From Candidatus Gastranaerophilales bacterium (GTDB taxonomy: Bacteria; Cyanobacteriota; Vampirovibrionia; Gastranaerophilales; Gastranaerophilaceae): a stretch of DNA of 48,674 nt. Where the stretch lies: contig CALUYZ010000012.1 in assembly GCA_944325175.1 (NCBI GenBank), forward strand, positions 1 to 48,674. The letters run 5' to 3'. Position numbers and translations under genes: made by a program. Under the pieces are notes generated by a model that was not told where the DNA came from, did not search any database, and saw only the letters and a list, made by a program, of their open reading frames with translations. Below, piece after piece: positions 9,742 through 18,801 of this stretch (positions within the stretch are counted from its first letter, which is position 1; each line of letters opens with the position of its first letter).

Positions 9742-9780
9742 AAAATTCCAAAGGTCAAATTTAGCTTTTGGAATTTTTTT
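9742..9780 (+). terminator. Rho-independent terminator after paralogue 2
   Basis: AATTCCAAA (9744-9752) pairs with TTTGGAATT (9767-9775) and is followed by a run of T. Confidence 0.75.
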
Positions 9781-9862
9781 CATACTATATTTGGTTGATT
9801 TTAATATATAGACAATGATTTAAAATAAAGAAGGTTAGCTATAAAGTTAAAAGGTTAAAACT

Positions 9863-10675
9863 ATGTCTTACAAAAATGACCATGAACTTGTAATTGCAAA
9901 CAAATTTGGTTCAGCAAGCTCTCTTGCAAAAGCCGAGCTGTATGAAACTTATGACAGATTGAGAGATATAACCGTTTCAGGCTCAACTGCAACGGGTTCC
10001 GGGTTTGGTACTGCGGGCGGTTTTTTGTGGCAGCTTGCCAGTATGTTTTCTCCGTCAAGTTTTTCGCCTGTTTTTGGCGGTAATTCAACATACAATATTC
10101 CGGGTACCTCTTATTGGTCGCCTGTTACTGGCTCGACATCATCTTTTTACGGCTCAAATAATTCCTTTGGAATTGGTTCTATAGGAAGTTTCCCCGGCTT
10201 TCCTTCTGGCGCTGCACCTGTAAGTTGGGGTTTAGGCTCTGTCACAGGTGGTGCTGCAGGAGTTTTAACCGGTGGTGCAGCCAGTGCTTCTACAGTTGCA
10301 GGCTTATCCGCTGCTTCTTATGGCGCAGGGCTTGTGAGTACAGGTTTTAATTTTGGTGAATCCGTAATTTTGCCGACAGCAGGCTTAATTTCAGGTTTAG
10401 GCGGTATTATGCAATCTATGGCGCCTTATCTTGGAACTTCAGGTTTAGCTGCTATTGTTGCGGGTAACTTGTTTGAAGGAACCGGTTCTGCCGCTCTAAG
10501 CGCTTATCAAAATTTAACGGGCAGAGTTACAACAAATGCCGATGCAATTCTATCAAACAAAGTAAGAAATATTGAAACGGTTGTTAAAATGCTTGATACA
10601 CAAGCTGATATTGTAAGACAATCTTTGAAAGACGGTATCGAAGGCGACAAAGACGCTATTTCAGATATTAGTTAA
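9863..10675 (+). CDS. Gly/Ser/Ala-rich protein of unknown function
   Basis: The 270-residue protein has a charged helical N-terminus (KFGSASSLAKAELYETYDRL), a low-complexity central region of roughly residues 35-210 rich in Gly, Ser, Ala, Thr and Phe with mildly hydrophobic stretches, and a charged helical C-terminus (NIETVVKMLDTQADIVRQSL). There is no signal peptide and no cysteine. AAAAGG lies about 9 nt before the ATG. It follows the two helical-ends paralogues on the same strand and precedes two small helical proteins, so a common role is possible but not shown. I recognise no domain. Confidence 0.65.
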   Translation: MSYKNDHELVIANKFGSASSLAKAELYETYDRLRDITVSGSTATGSGFGTAGGFLWQLASMFSPSSFSPVFGGNSTYNIPGTSYWSPVTGSTSSFYGSNNSFGIGSIGSFPGFPSGAAPVSWGLGSVTGGAAGVLTGGAASASTVAGLSAASYGAGLVSTGFNFGESVILPTAGLISGLGGIMQSMAPYLGTSGLAAIVAGNLFEGTGSAALSAYQNLTGRVTTNADAILSNKVRNIETVVKMLDTQADIVRQSLKDGIEGDKDAISDIS

Positions 10676-10714
10676 TATTGTTTAAGTTTTGTAACAAATA
10701 AAATTATTTTTAAA

Positions 10715-10743
10715 GTGAACAGGTTTTTTATCCGATATATACT
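10715..10743 (+). promoter_or_regulatory. Candidate promoter for the two small helical proteins
   Basis: GTGAAC (10715-10720) and TATACT (10738-10743) are exactly 17 bp apart and sit in the 181-bp gap before the GTG start at 10857. The -35 is weak and the -10 good. A leader of about 105 nt would result. Confidence 0.4.
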
Positions 10744-10856
10744 ATTGTATAAGAAATCTGTTTTCATATTTCTTAACATTAGCAAAAATAAGGCAATTTT
10801 TAACAATCTTTCGTTTTTACTAAGTTAGGTTTGCCCCTGACAAAAGGAGTAAGCTC

Positions 10857-11126
10857 GTGCATGAAGTAATTTCTGCAAATATCAAAAGAATACAAAAGTT
10901 TTTAGGGTTCACAAAGAATTATTTTATTCGACACAACCCTATAAAGGCTATGATTGATGGCACGGTTGCTTCAATTAAAGATATTCTTACGATAAGAAAA
11001 AAACAGAAATTAGTGAAATACAGGCTTAACTATCAGATAGGTAAACTTAAACAAATGGAAAAACTAATCGCAGCTAATAACGACCATGTTTTTCTAAGAG
11101 GTAGAAAATTTAACGAAACGAGATAA
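10857..11126 (+). CDS. Small basic helical protein of unknown function
   Basis: The 89-residue product is Lys/Arg/Ile-rich and probably all helical (ANIKRIQKFLGFTKNYFIR; IRKKQKLVKYRLNYQIGKLK). It starts with GTG: an AGGAG site lies 7 nt upstream, and the nearby ATG at 10861 is out of frame. It ends 3 nt before the next gene, so the two are translationally coupled and probably act together. No recognisable domain. Confidence 0.6.
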   Translation: MHEVISANIKRIQKFLGFTKNYFIRHNPIKAMIDGTVASIKDILTIRKKQKLVKYRLNYQIGKLKQMEKLIAANNDHVFLRGRKFNETR

Positions 11127-11129
11127 TCA

Positions 11130-11453
11130 ATGGGTCTTTTAATTGCCATAGCAAGAAAAGTACAGTTGAATAGCCAAAGATTTGCTTATGAACATAAGCT
11201 TATGGTTATTAATCGTGCTAAATCAGATTTAGCAGGCAAAATTTCCGATTATCAAATGTCCCAAAATGATTATGACCCTGATAGTCCTGAAGCTAAAACA
11301 CTGCAACAAAGAATTGAAAGACTAAATCAGGTTGATAAAAGGCTGGATGAGCAATTAACAAAAATTCAAACTCAATTACAGCTAATTGAGGCTGAATACG
11401 GTTCTTGCGATCAAATGATTCAATCCAACATTCAAAGAATTTATGCAGGTTAG
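11130..11453 (+). CDS. Small coiled-coil protein, probable short paralogue 3 of the helical-ends family
   Basis: This 107-residue protein starts MGLLIAIARKVQLNSQRF and is predicted to be two long helices. Aligned without gaps to the ends of the 8697 protein, it shares the pattern MG, AR at 8-9, L at 12, E around 21, then IN-x-x-R-x-x-LA. Its C-terminal half shares LxQxD and later IE/VE spacing. It therefore looks like the conserved helical ends of that family without the variable middle. The similarity is weak and needs a profile comparison. It follows the 89-residue gene by 3 nt, and the last-helix Cys is unique to it. Function unknown. Confidence 0.6.
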   Translation: MGLLIAIARKVQLNSQRFAYEHKLMVINRAKSDLAGKISDYQMSQNDYDPDSPEAKTLQQRIERLNQVDKRLDEQLTKIQTQLQLIEAEYGSCDQMIQSNIQRIYAG

Positions 11454-11487
11454 CGTTTAATGCATATTCCGATTAATTCGCTTTTTA
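11452..11487 (+). terminator. Weak hairpin terminator at the end of the small-gene pair
   Basis: AGCG/CGCT and TTAAT/ATTAA arms (11452-11461 with 11472-11482) are separated by a one-base mismatch and bulge, with a 10-nt loop and then TTTTTAT. The hairpin overlaps the stop codon region. Confidence 0.35.
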
Positions 11488-11559
11488 TATGATGTTTTAG
11501 ATGCTTATGCGGGCTAATTGTATATAATTTATTATTCAAAATACGCAATTTGATTATTG

Positions 11560-11755
11560 TTCTTTAATTTAGTGTAGTTTGGTTGCTGCCTTTGATGTTC
11601 AATTCAAGTAACATCTGCATGTAATAAAACAATGCAAAAATACGTACATTGTCTGAATTGCAGGCAATTTTATAATTTTTGGCTTGAGCTTTTAAATGTT
11701 ATATGGGCTATTTTTATATGATTTATTATTTTTAAAACGTGTAATTCGATTCTTG
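11560..11755. repeat. Repeat unit A1
   Basis: This 196-bp unit contains the near-palindrome AATTGCAGGCAATT (6-bp arms around AG) and opposed CAATTCA and TGAATTG arms about 50 bp apart. Confidence 0.85.
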
Positions 11756-11887
11756 TTCTTTAATTTAGTGTAGTTCAGTTGCTACTTTTGATGTTCAATT
11801 CAAGCAATATTTGCATACAAAGCAGTGGAAAAATGTATGTATTATCTGGATTTTGGGCAATTTTGCAATATCTGACTTAAATTTTTA
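11756..11887. repeat. Repeat unit B1
   Basis: This 132-bp diverged copy of the first two thirds of unit A lacks the A tail; the palindrome is lost. Confidence 0.75.
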
Positions 11888-12080
11888 TTCATTAATTTAG
11901 TGTAGTTTGGTTGCTACTTTTGACGTTCAATTCAAGTAACATCTGCATGTAAAACAATGCAAAAATACGTACATTGTCTGAATTACAGGCAATTTTATAA
12001 TTTTTGGCTTGAGCTTTTAAATGTTATATGGGCTATTTTTATATGATTTATTATTTTTAAAACGTGTAATTCGATTCTTG
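11888..12080. repeat. Repeat unit A2
   Basis: This 193-bp unit is nearly identical to A1. From CAGGCAATTTT to the end of the unit I see no difference. One arm of the small palindrome is changed (AATTAC). Confidence 0.85.
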
Positions 12081-12209
12081 TTCTTTAATTTAGTGTAGTT
12101 TAATGCTACTTTTGATGTTCAATTTAAGTAATATCTGCATGCTAAGCAAAGCAAAAAATGAATTATCTGAATTGCAGATAATTTTATAATATTTAGCTTA
12201 TATTTCAAA
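12081..12209. repeat. Repeat unit B2
   Basis: This 129-bp unit, like B1, lacks the A tail. A further TCTTTAATTT at 12210 may be the decayed start of a fifth unit. Confidence 0.7.
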
Positions 12210-12582
12210 TCTTTAATTTTGGCACTTTTTAGTTAAAAATTTTTGTATGTTTAATATAGCAAGTGGTGATTGCTATAAAATTGATGCATGTTCTGATTTT
12301 AGATTTAATTTACTTACTTAAAGGGTATTGCTACTTAAAACAATAAAATATTATCGTGCAAAATATTTAGTCAAACAATAAAGGTTTTTTGTTTTAAATT
12401 CAAATGAAGTTAAATGTTTTTTATGTGATTTGTTTGCATTTGAAGTGTGCAATTTTATTAAAAACTTACCTATGGGTTTATCAATGTTTTTGAATATTCT
12501 TTGATTAAATAATTTTGCTTTTGATTTATAAAACAGCTTAAATATGCGCTGCTTTAGCTGAAATGCGGTTAAATGAAAAAGC
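12210..12582. other. AT-rich gap with no recognised feature
   Basis: The stretch between the repeat array and the 3' end of the GerMN gene holds no convincing reading frame, RNA gene or terminator. It also forms the downstream end of the long minus-strand gene run. Confidence 0.6.
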
Positions 12583-13143
12583 TTAGAATTTAAGTGTATC
12601 TTCGTTTAACGGCTGTTCAACATAGATGCCTTCGCCGCCAAGGTATTCAATCTTTTTGCCTTCAATGTAAAGATATACAGGCTTATTTTCGGTATATGCA
12701 TTAACGGTTTTAACTAATTGCAAAAGTCTTGTCTGAATTGACTGCGCGCCGCCGCCGCCTTCAAATTCTTTTGAAAGATTAAGAGCTATTTTGTCACCGT
12801 CATCTTTTAGGGATAATAATTTTGTTCCGGCTGGAATTTCTGTGTATGCGCCTTGAAGCTTTTCATCACGTTTAGAACCTTTTAAAAGCTCATTCAGTGC
12901 CGTGTGTAGCGTGTTTTCTTGCGCTTTTCTTTTAACAAGAACAGGCTTATTGTCTGCATTTATAAGGCAAATTGTAACTTCCGGTTGATTTATCGGCTTT
13001 TGTTTAGTTTCGACTGTTTTTGTGATTGATGTGTTGTTTGGTTTTAGCGTCGGGGAATAGCTTTCTTTTCCGATAAATGCATAGATAAAATAAGCTGCAC
13101 AAATAATGAAGGTTACAATAAACGTTTTAATAAAAATTTTCAT
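12583..13143 (-). CDS. Membrane-anchored GerMN-domain protein
   Basis: The 186-residue protein has one N-terminal membrane segment (about residues 5-25, IKTFIVTFIICAAYFIYAFI) and a linker rich in Thr/Asn/Lys. A GerMN domain then runs from about residue 54: VTICLINADNK, then LNELLKGSKRDEKL, IPAGTKLLS, IALNLSKEF and SIQTRLLQLVKTV. GerMN domains occur in spore-germination protein GerM, in lipoproteins and in cyanobacterial envelope proteins; the domain is probably a binding module for the wall or envelope. Its start overlaps the truB stop by 4 bp (ATGA), so it is translationally coupled to truB. There is no other sign of sporulation, so I expect an envelope role. Confidence 0.8.
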   Translation of the reverse strand: MKIFIKTFIVTFIICAAYFIYAFIGKESYSPTLKPNNTSITKTVETKQKPINQPEVTICLINADNKPVLVKRKAQENTLHTALNELLKGSKRDEKLQGAYTEIPAGTKLLSLKDDGDKIALNLSKEFEGGGGAQSIQTRLLQLVKTVNAYTENKPVYLYIEGKKIEYLGGEGIYVEQPLNEDTLKF

Positions 13144-14012
13144 ACAATTCCGCCTGAATTAAAAAACTTTTCTACCTTTATTATATTATCCGACAAAATG
13201 CCGATAGATACAAGATGCTTTTTATAAGAAAGCTTTAATAAAATATTCTCACCTGATAAATTTACATTTAATTTTCTGCCGTTTTTAATGAATTCAAATT
13301 CATCAAAATTAAGTTCATATTCAGGCAGATTAAGGGCATCAAGAGGATTTATGCCTATTGTATCTTTGTTAATGTCATCAAGCTCGATGCTGTCTTTTAT
13401 CTTAAAATTTCCTGCTTTTGTTCTTTTTAGTTCGGTTAAATATGCATCTGTGCCAAGCGCTTTTGCTATGTCTGATGCAAGTGTTCTTATATATGTGCCT
13501 TTTGAGCAGCTTACTTTAATTTTTGCCGTTTCGCCATTAAATTCTAAAAGTTCTATATTGTAAATTTCTACTTCTCTTTCAGGAACAAAAATATCCGAGT
13601 TAGGGTTTTTTCTTGCAATATTGCAAAGTTTTTGTCCGTTAACTTTTATGGCAGAAAATTTTGGGGGAGTTTGCTTAATTTTACCAATGAAACCTTTAAT
13701 TGCTTCTTGAAGTTCATTTTTTTTAAATATGATGTATGGAACTTTTGATATTTCGCCTTCAATATCAAGGGTTGTGGATGAATAGCCAAATTTCATAGTG
13801 GCTATATATTCTTTATCTGAATCTAAGTATTCAAGAAGTCTTGTTGCATTTCCAACTGCAACTTGCATAACGCCTTCTGCAAAAGGGTCTAAGGTTCCTG
13901 AGTGACCTATTTTTTTTATGCCCAGTTTTTTTCTTAATTTGAAGATAACATCAAAAGATGTTATTCCCTTAGGTTTATAAATATTAAGGAAATAAAAAGG
14001 GTTTAATTGCAT
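13140..14012 (-). CDS. truB: tRNA pseudouridine-55 synthase
   Basis: The 290-residue protein has the TruB motifs: NIYKPKGITSFDV near the N-terminus, GHSGTLDPFAEGV with catalytic Asp42, YIATMKFGYSSTTLDIEGE, PPKFSAIKVNGQ and GTYIRTLASDIA. It converts U55 of the T-loop to pseudouridine in most tRNAs. The C-terminal extension is short and lacks a clear PUA domain, as in many low-GC bacteria. It sits 6 bp after rbfA in the classic infB-rbfA-truB order. Confidence 0.95.
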   Translation of the reverse strand: MQLNPFYFLNIYKPKGITSFDVIFKLRKKLGIKKIGHSGTLDPFAEGVMQVAVGNATRLLEYLDSDKEYIATMKFGYSSTTLDIEGEISKVPYIIFKKNELQEAIKGFIGKIKQTPPKFSAIKVNGQKLCNIARKNPNSDIFVPEREVEIYNIELLEFNGETAKIKVSCSKGTYIRTLASDIAKALGTDAYLTELKRTKAGNFKIKDSIELDDINKDTIGINPLDALNLPEYELNFDEFEFIKNGRKLNVNLSGENILLKLSYKKHLVSIGILSDNIIKVEKFFNSGGIV

Positions 14013-14018
14013 ATTAAA

Positions 14019-14369
14019 CTAAATTTCACCTTTTGAGATTTTGTCAATCAAATCAGTAATTCTGGCACCTCTTTCAAGAGATTCGTCCAAAATAAAATTA
14101 AGCTCGGGAGTTAAACGAAGCCTTACTCTTTTTCCTATTTCATATCTTATTTTAGGTGTATTTTTCTTTATAGCTTCAACGATTTCTTCTTTCTTATCGT
14201 CAGCAGAAAGCACGCTATAGAATACTTTTGCATAGGAATTGTCATGGGAAACTTCAACATCTGTAATAGAAATAAGCCCTGAAATTTTTGGATCTTTTAT
14301 TTCCTTTAGTAAAATGTCAGAAATTTCTTTCATAAGAGTTTTTCTTACTCGTTCATTTCTCAAACTCAT
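14019..14369 (-). CDS. rbfA: 30S ribosome-binding factor RbfA
   Basis: The 116-residue protein matches RbfA along its length: LRNERVRKTLMKEISDILL, the KDPKISGLISITDVEVSHD core, AKVFYSV, and RVRLRLTPELNFILDESLER near the C-terminus. RbfA binds the 16S 5' helix region in late 30S assembly and in cold adaptation. ATG with AGGA about 7 nt upstream; 18 bp from infB and 6 bp from truB, in the same transcript. Confidence 0.95.
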   Translation of the reverse strand: MSLRNERVRKTLMKEISDILLKEIKDPKISGLISITDVEVSHDNSYAKVFYSVLSADDKKEEIVEAIKKNTPKIRYEIGKRVRLRLTPELNFILDESLERGARITDLIDKISKGEI

Positions 14370-14387
14370 AAAATATTCCTTATAAAA

Positions 14388-16931
14388 CTATTCTAAGCTG
14401 CTTCTTTCAATTTCTTTTGTGGTCGAAACTTGAATTATATCGCCAATTTCAATGTCGTTAAATTTGAAGAATGATATACCACATTCAAAACCTGTTGCAA
14501 CTTCTTTAACGTCATCTTTAAAGCGTTTTAATTGGTCAATTTCGCCTTCAAATATTTCTTTACCGTTTCTTACGACAACGGCATGTTTAGAGCGAACAAT
14601 TTTACCTTCTGTTACATAGCAACCGGCAATTCTTGTTGTTTTGCCTATTGTAAAGATTTGCCTTACTTCCGCTTTGCCGAGTTCAACCTCTTCGATAACA
14701 GGAGATAATAAGGATAGCATTGTTTTTTCAATGTCTTCCAATACTTGATAGATGATGTCGTATTTTTTAATTTTGACACCTTCTTTTTCTGCTGCTACAA
14801 TGGCATTTGCATCTTCTTTTACGGTAAAGCCTAAAATTATCGCATTTGAAGCCGAGGCAAGCATGACGTCTGCTTCTGAAATATCGCCAACTCCAACGTG
14901 GATAATTTTTGGAACGATTTTAGAAGATTTAACATTTTGAATTGCTTGCGAAACAGCTTCAGCCGAGCCATTTGTGTTTGCTTTAATAATTAAGTTGAGG
15001 TTAATTATTTCATCATTGCTCAAAGTTTCTTTTGTAACGTGAGAAACAGCCATTGCTTCCAATCTTGTAATTCTTTCTTTTTGTTTTCTTTCATTTACAA
15101 TTTGTTTCATTTCACGTTCGTTTTTAACGGCTTCAAGCCTGTCGCCTGCCTGCGGAACTTCATTTAAGCCTAAAATTTCAACCGGAGTTGAAGGACCTGC
15201 AACTTTAACTCTTCTTCCGGAATCATCAATCAATGCTCTTGCTTTACCGCCAACAGAGCCTACAACTATTGAATCACCCACATGAAGTGTGCCGTTTTGA
15301 ACAAGAATGTGAGCAACGGGACCTTTTCCTTTATCAAGATTTGCTTCAATTACAATACCCATTGCAGGACAATCTTCGACAGCTTTTAATTCTTGCATAT
15401 CGGCAACAAGAAGGATGTATTCCAAAAGTTCATCAATACCTTTTCCTTGAAGAGCAGAAACAGGAACTGCGATTGTATCACCGCCCCAAGCTTCAGGCAC
15501 AAGACCGTATTCTGTGAGTTGTTGCAAAACCTTGTCAGGGTTTGCATCGGGTTTATCAATTTTGTTTACTGCAACAATTATTGGAACATTTGCAGATTTT
15601 GCGTGGTTTATGGCTTCTATTGTTTGAGGCATAACGCCATCATCAGCTGCAACAACCAAAATTGCAATGTCAGTTGACTGTGCGCCTCTTGCTCTCATTT
15701 GTGTAAAAGCTTCATGGCCTGGGGTGTCAATAAATACAATTTTTCTGTCATTGAGCCATACTGTATATGCACCGATACTTTGCGTAATACCGCCAACTTC
15801 GGTTGATACAATTTTGTGTTTTGAAGCTCTTATGCTGTCCAATAAAGTTGTTTTACCATGGTCTACATGCCCCATAATTGTAACAACGGGAGCACGTTTA
15901 ACAATTTTACTTTCATCGGCATTTTCTAATATTTTCGAAAATTCTTCTTTTTCTATTTCTTCTTCAATGAAAGAATCTAAATCTTCGTCTAAAACTTCAA
16001 TTTCATAGTTTTGAGCAACTTTTTTTGCAGTATCTACGTCAATCGGAGAATTAACCGTAACCAAAATTCCTTGCATCATAAGAAATTTTATTATATCAGC
16101 AGGAGATTTTTTGATTTTGTCAGACAATTCGTTAATTGTCATGGGTCGATTAATTACAACTTGTGTAACATCTTCAATTTGTGCCGTCATTTGAGTGTGT
16201 TTTTTGTGTTTTTGCTGTACGGCTTTTTCAAGACTGATTCTTTCTTGTTCTTCTTCTTTATTTTTATATTGTTTATCTTTTTTCTTTTTCTTTCCTCTCA
16301 AGTTTTGGTTTTGATAAATATCTTGAGATATCATATGCCTTACAACAGGCTGTTTTTGTGAATTATCCTTTGCCTGACTTTGTTTATCTTTTGGCTTTTT
16401 GTCGTCTTTTTTGGCTTCTTGAGATTTTTTGTTTTCCTCATCAGCCTTTGGTTTTTTTGCAAAATTCTTTTTAATCATTGAAGGAACATCAGGCATTCTT
16501 TCAAATTCCGGTTTTTTGATAATTTCCGGTTCTTTTTTTACGGCTTCTGTCGGTTGCGGTTTTTGTATTTTTTTCTCAACAGGTGCCGGACGAACAATTT
16601 CCAATTTAGATTTCATTTTTGGTTGTTCGATTATTTTTACGGTTTCAACTTTCTTTTGAACCTTTGTTACCGTTTTTATTTCGGGTTTAGGTTGTTCAAT
16701 TTCTTCTTTAACTTCTTCTTTTGGCTTTTCTTTTGCTTTTTTTACAACAAAAGCTTTTGGCTTTGATTTTTTTTCTTCTTTCTTGCCAAAAAGTTGCCTT
16801 ATTTTTGATGCAGTTTCGGGTGTGACCGCTGCACTATGTGACTTGAATGTAACGCCCAATTCAGCTTCAGCTTTCGCCATAAGCTCTTTTGGTGCCATTT
16901 TTAATTCATCTGCTAATTCGTATACTCTCAT
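14388..16931 (-). CDS. infB: Translation initiation factor IF-2
   Basis: This 847-residue protein has an N-terminal IF2-N helical module ([20 protein letters not shown]), a long Lys/Glu/Pro-rich linker to about residue 250, a second IF2-N module ([20 protein letters not shown]) and the GTPase domain. That domain shows GHVDHGKTT (354-362), a [16 protein letters not shown] switch II and NKID, followed by the beta-barrel and C-terminal fMet-tRNA-binding domains. It places initiator fMet-tRNA on the 30S subunit. nusA, often just upstream, is not present; mgtC occupies that side. The co-run with def and fmt is fitting because IF-2 recognises the formyl group that Fmt adds. Confidence 0.97.
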   Translation of the reverse strand: MRVYELADELKMAPKELMAKAEAELGVTFKSHSAAVTPETASKIRQLFGKKEEKKSKPKAFVVKKAKEKPKEEVKEEIEQPKPEIKTVTKVQKKVETVKIIEQPKMKSKLEIVRPAPVEKKIQKPQPTEAVKKEPEIIKKPEFERMPDVPSMIKKNFAKKPKADEENKKSQEAKKDDKKPKDKQSQAKDNSQKQPVVRHMISQDIYQNQNLRGKKKKKDKQYKNKEEEQERISLEKAVQQKHKKHTQMTAQIEDVTQVVINRPMTINELSDKIKKSPADIIKFLMMQGILVTVNSPIDVDTAKKVAQNYEIEVLDEDLDSFIEEEIEKEEFSKILENADESKIVKRAPVVTIMGHVDHGKTTLLDSIRASKHKIVSTEVGGITQSIGAYTVWLNDRKIVFIDTPGHEAFTQMRARGAQSTDIAILVVAADDGVMPQTIEAINHAKSANVPIIVAVNKIDKPDANPDKVLQQLTEYGLVPEAWGGDTIAVPVSALQGKGIDELLEYILLVADMQELKAVEDCPAMGIVIEANLDKGKGPVAHILVQNGTLHVGDSIVVGSVGGKARALIDDSGRRVKVAGPSTPVEILGLNEVPQAGDRLEAVKNEREMKQIVNERKQKERITRLEAMAVSHVTKETLSNDEIINLNLIIKANTNGSAEAVSQAIQNVKSSKIVPKIIHVGVGDISEADVMLASASNAIILGFTVKEDANAIVAAEKEGVKIKKYDIIYQVLEDIEKTMLSLLSPVIEEVELGKAEVRQIFTIGKTTRIAGCYVTEGKIVRSKHAVVVRNGKEIFEGEIDQLKRFKDDVKEVATGFECGISFFKFNDIEIGDIIQVSTTKEIERSSLE

Positions 16932-17007
16932 ATTGCTTGTATGTTCCTTTTAAAATAAATTTAACACAAGCATAAAAATTAGTATAGTTTTTAAATTTTG
17001 TTTATAT

Positions 17008-17730
17008 TTAATCTGATACTTCTTGAACTTCGATTTTATTTATATATGGGGTTTCTTTAAATATGTTATTAATTGTAACCAGATTTTTTCTTGTCGTTAC
17101 TGTTAGTTTAATTACAAATTGATTATCGGTGCCGATTTTTTTCTCAAATTTCGATATTGATTTAAAATTGGTGTCAATAATTTTATTAACACAATCCGCA
17201 TTTTCAATATCGCAAGAAATATTTATTTTTATATTTCTGTATTTTTTAAGATAATCAGATAGAAATTTTTTTTCAAATTGCCTGATTAAAATTAAGACAA
17301 AAAGTGTTGAAAGTGTTGCAAAAACAGCGATAGAAAACATTCCGCAACCGCAAGCCATGCCGATTGCTGCTGCCATCCAAAGTGTTGCAGCTGTTGTTAT
17401 ACCTAAGATATTTGAGCCGTTTCTCATAATGGTTCCGGCGCCTATAAAACCAATGCCTGTTATAATTTGAGCACCAATTCTTGCCGGATCGTTAACACCT
17501 GAAAAACCTTCAGTTATATGCATTTTAAACCCGTATATGGAAAGCAAAGTAAAAACACAGGCACCTGCACATACAAGAATGTGGGTTCTAAGCCCTGCCA
17601 CTTTTCCTGAAAATTCTCTTTCTGTGCCTAAAAGAGCGGCAAGAAATATTGCCAAAGACATTCTTAATATAATTGTTGTGTAAAATTCTGAATTTTGATA
17701 AATTTCGCTAAATAAATTGTTATCAAACAT
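17008..17730 (-). CDS. MgtC/SapB family inner-membrane protein
   Basis: The 240-residue protein has four to five membrane helices and the MgtC signature: FLAALLGTEREFSGKVAGLR, THILVCAGACVFTL, then NDPARIGAQIITGIGFIGAG and TTAATLWMAAAIGMACG. A soluble C-terminal ACT-like domain of about 90 residues follows. MgtC proteins are linked to growth at low Mg2+ and to control of F-ATPase in pathogens; in other bacteria the role is unclear. The ATG lies 2 nt after the dppC stop, so it is translationally coupled to the transporter genes. A role in magnesium supply for ribosomes, given the neighbouring infB, is only a guess. Confidence 0.88.
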   Translation of the reverse strand: MFDNNLFSEIYQNSEFYTTIILRMSLAIFLAALLGTEREFSGKVAGLRTHILVCAGACVFTLLSIYGFKMHITEGFSGVNDPARIGAQIITGIGFIGAGTIMRNGSNILGITTAATLWMAAAIGMACGCGMFSIAVFATLSTLFVLILIRQFEKKFLSDYLKKYRNIKINISCDIENADCVNKIIDTNFKSISKFEKKIGTDNQFVIKLTVTTRKNLVTINNIFKETPYINKIEVQEVSD

Positions 17731-17732
17731 TT

Positions 17733-18800
17733 TTATCTGCCAATTTTGCTTTTAGGGTCTAATACATCTCTTATTGTATCCCCAATTATATTAAAAGACA
17801 AAACTGCAATAAAAATTAAAAATCCTGGGGTTAAAAGCCAAGGTCTATACATTATATTGGCAAATTCCTGTGCTTCTTTCAGCATATTGCCCCAGCTGGC
17901 GTCCGGTTGTTGAATACCTAAACCAAGAAAACTTAAACCTGATTCAGCCAAAATAAATGAGGGAACAGAAAGTGCAATAGCAATTATTACATAGCTTGAG
18001 GTTTGGGGTAAGATGTGCTTTAGAATTATTTTAAAATCAGTTTGACCTATGCTTTTTGCAGCTTTTACATAGTCTTCCGTTTTTATTGATAAAACCATGC
18101 CCCTTACAACTCTTGCAAAACCTGCCCAGCCGATGAAGGCAAGAATAACTGTTATTAAGGCAAATCTTTGGGTGCTTGTCATATTCGATGGCAGTATAGC
18201 TGCAAGTATAATTAAAAGATAAAAAGTTGGAATTGACATAATAGCTTCTGAAATTCTCATTAGAATATTATCGATAATTCCGCCAAAATAGCCTGAAATT
18301 CCGCCATATATAAGCCCTATCGGAAAAGAAATAAGAAGAGCTAAAAAGCCAATGGTTAAAGAAATTCTGCCACCAAAAAGCAGTCTTGAAAAATTATCTC
18401 TGCCATTTATATCACACCCTAAAATGTGAAGTTCGCCTTCGTTATCTGTTCCTATAAGATGTATGTTTGTTTTTATCAGTCCGAATAATTTATATTCATA
18501 ACCCTTAGTAAAGAAATTTATGTAGTGTTTTTTATCTCTTACTTCATTGTATGTAATACTTAGCGTGTGAGGGTCAAATTCTCTTTTCAGATTGTAAAAA
18601 TAAGGTTTAGAAAGCTTGTTATCGGGTGTTATTGTATAAATTTTTACAGGCGGCGAGTATGATAGCTCCCTATTTGAATAATTTTTTTCATAAGTAGATA
18701 AAAAAGGCGCAAAAAGAATTGATAAATACATAAAAATCAGTATTATTAATGCAATTAGGCTTATTTTATCTTTTTTAAATTTTTTAAGTAAGGAGTTCAT
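17733..18800 (-). CDS. Peptide-type ABC transporter permease (DppC/OppC-like)
   Basis: The 355-residue permease has an N-terminal helix (about residues 14-35), an unusually long periplasmic insert of about 100 residues before the core (including HLIGTDNEGELHILGCDING, then RDNFSRLLFGGRISL), and five core helices. The EAA loop reads KAAKSIGQTDFKIILKHILP. I start at the ATG at 18800: an AGGGGGAA site precedes it, and the 30-bp upstream extension would overlap dppB. It pairs with the DppB-like gene 1 nt upstream. Binding protein and ATPase subunits are not in the window. The expected substrates are peptides, but nickel or sugars are possible in this family. Confidence 0.88.
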   Translation of the reverse strand: MNSLLKKFKKDKISLIALIILIFMYLSILFAPFLSTYEKNYSNRELSYSPPVKIYTITPDNKLSKPYFYNLKREFDPHTLSITYNEVRDKKHYINFFTKGYEYKLFGLIKTNIHLIGTDNEGELHILGCDINGRDNFSRLLFGGRISLTIGFLALLISFPIGLIYGGISGYFGGIIDNILMRISEAIMSIPTFYLLIILAAILPSNMTSTQRFALITVILAFIGWAGFARVVRGMVLSIKTEDYVKAAKSIGQTDFKIILKHILPQTSSYVIIAIALSVPSFILAESGLSFLGLGIQQPDASWGNMLKEAQEFANIMYRPWLLTPGFLIFIAVLSFNIIGDTIRDVLDPKSKIGR

Positions 18801-18801
18801 T

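Larger units (their letters stand above)
11493..12209. repeat. Non-coding A-B-A-B tandem repeat array
   Basis: Four consecutive units begin with (T)TC(T/A)TTAATTTAGTG: A1 11560-11755, B1 11756-11887, A2 11888-12080 and B2 12081-12209. A1 and A2 differ by about six substitutions and one 3-bp indel. The B units are more diverged and lack the final 65 bp or so of an A unit (the segment containing ATATGGGC and ending CGATTCTTG). A degenerate copy of that tail alone (11493-11559) precedes A1. Each unit contains CAATTCAAGTAACATCTGCA or a variant and later CTGAATT. No open reading frame spans the array on either strand. The simplest history is duplication of an A+B dimer of about 328 bp. Function unknown. 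Confidence 0.9.

Noticed and set aside
9863..11453. Type III secretion translocator or needle proteins
   Set aside because: Only helical character and composition match; no conserved secretion component or motif is visible, so I leave them as unknown.
11493..12209. Decayed protein genes or CRISPR array
   Set aside because: No frame survives in any unit, and units directly adjoin each other without unique spacers.
12583..13143. GerMN protein as a sign of spore formation
   Set aside because: No other sporulation gene is present and the domain also occurs in non-sporulating envelope proteins.
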